From assembly GCA_902783905.1 (NCBI GenBank), contig CACZSP010000359.1:1-6153 (forward strand): 6,153 nt of DNA. Direction: 5' to 3'. The notes under the pieces are model-generated. The model searched no databases and was not told where the DNA came from. It saw only the letters and a list, made by a program, of their open reading frames with translations. The DNA comes from an uncultured Ruminococcus sp. Lineage in GTDB: Bacteria > Bacillota > Clostridia > Oscillospirales > CAG-272. The position numbers were made by a program, and so were the translations under genes. Below are positions 6,091-6,153 of this stretch, piece by piece. Position 1 is the stretch's first letter. The number at the start of each line of letters is the position of its first letter.

Positions 6091-6153
6091 GGCGGAATAG
6101 CTCAGTTGGCTAGAGCAATCGGTTCATACCCGATAGGTCGTAGGTTCAAGTCC
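6091..6153 (+). tRNA. tRNA-Met (anticodon CAU), 3' end cut by window edge
   Basis: The cloverleaf can be traced directly. The acceptor 5' strand is GGCGGAA (6091-6097), followed by T-A. The D arm has GCTC/GAGC stems (6100-6103, 6113-6116). The anticodon stem ATCGG/CCGAT (6118-6122, 6130-6134) closes a seven-base loop TTCATAC with anticodon CAT at 6125-6127. The variable loop is AGGTC and the T arm begins GTAGG with loop TTCAAGT. About 13 bases, the rest of the T stem and the acceptor 3' strand, lie outside. The anticodon stem lacks the three G-C pairs of the initiator tRNA, so this is most likely the elongator methionine tRNA. A CAU-anticodon isoleucine tRNA (with modified C34) cannot be strictly excluded without the acceptor 3' strand. 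Confidence 0.95.

Overview
The window carries a complete rnfCDGEAB operon on the minus strand. Transcribed leftward from about 5910, it encodes all six subunits of the Rnf complex, the membrane-bound ferredoxin:NAD+ oxidoreductase that pumps Na+ or H+. The order C-D-G-E-A-B, the long multi-ferredoxin RnfB and the short RnfC without a long C-terminal repeat region are the arrangement of anaerobic Firmicutes (Clostridia). The Gram-positive-style -35/-10 boxes, GGAGG ribosome binding sites and moderately GC-rich coding sequence fit an uncultured-type clostridium. This is inference from gene content, and no taxonomic marker is complete here.

Layout from right to left. Positions 6091-6153 hold the first 63 bases of a plus-strand tRNA-Met(CAU), preceded by a near-consensus promoter (6047-6076). 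A divergent minus-strand promoter (5916-5944) drives rnfC (4547-5875), rnfD (3504-4541), rnfG (2968-3507), rnfE (2156-2971), rnfA (1555-2154) and rnfB (658-1530). Gene junctions are very tight: +5 bases, 4-base ATGA overlap, 4-base ATGA overlap, +1 base and +24 bases. One base after the rnfB stop a seventh gene begins (656 down to the left edge). It encodes a putative surface lipoprotein that is not a known Rnf subunit.

How they work together: RnfB takes electrons from reduced ferredoxin through its [4Fe-4S] chain. RnfA/RnfE carry them across the membrane, RnfG and RnfD pass them through covalent FMN, and RnfC (FMN plus two [4Fe-4S]) reduces NAD+. The energy released drives ion export. No flavin transferase (ApbE), which is needed to attach FMN to RnfD and RnfG, is present in this window.

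Most of the window is a well-known system. The parts that merit a second look are the co-transcribed lipoprotein, the long charged tail of RnfE, and the spacer of the rnf promoter, which holds a degenerate Rex-like dyad.
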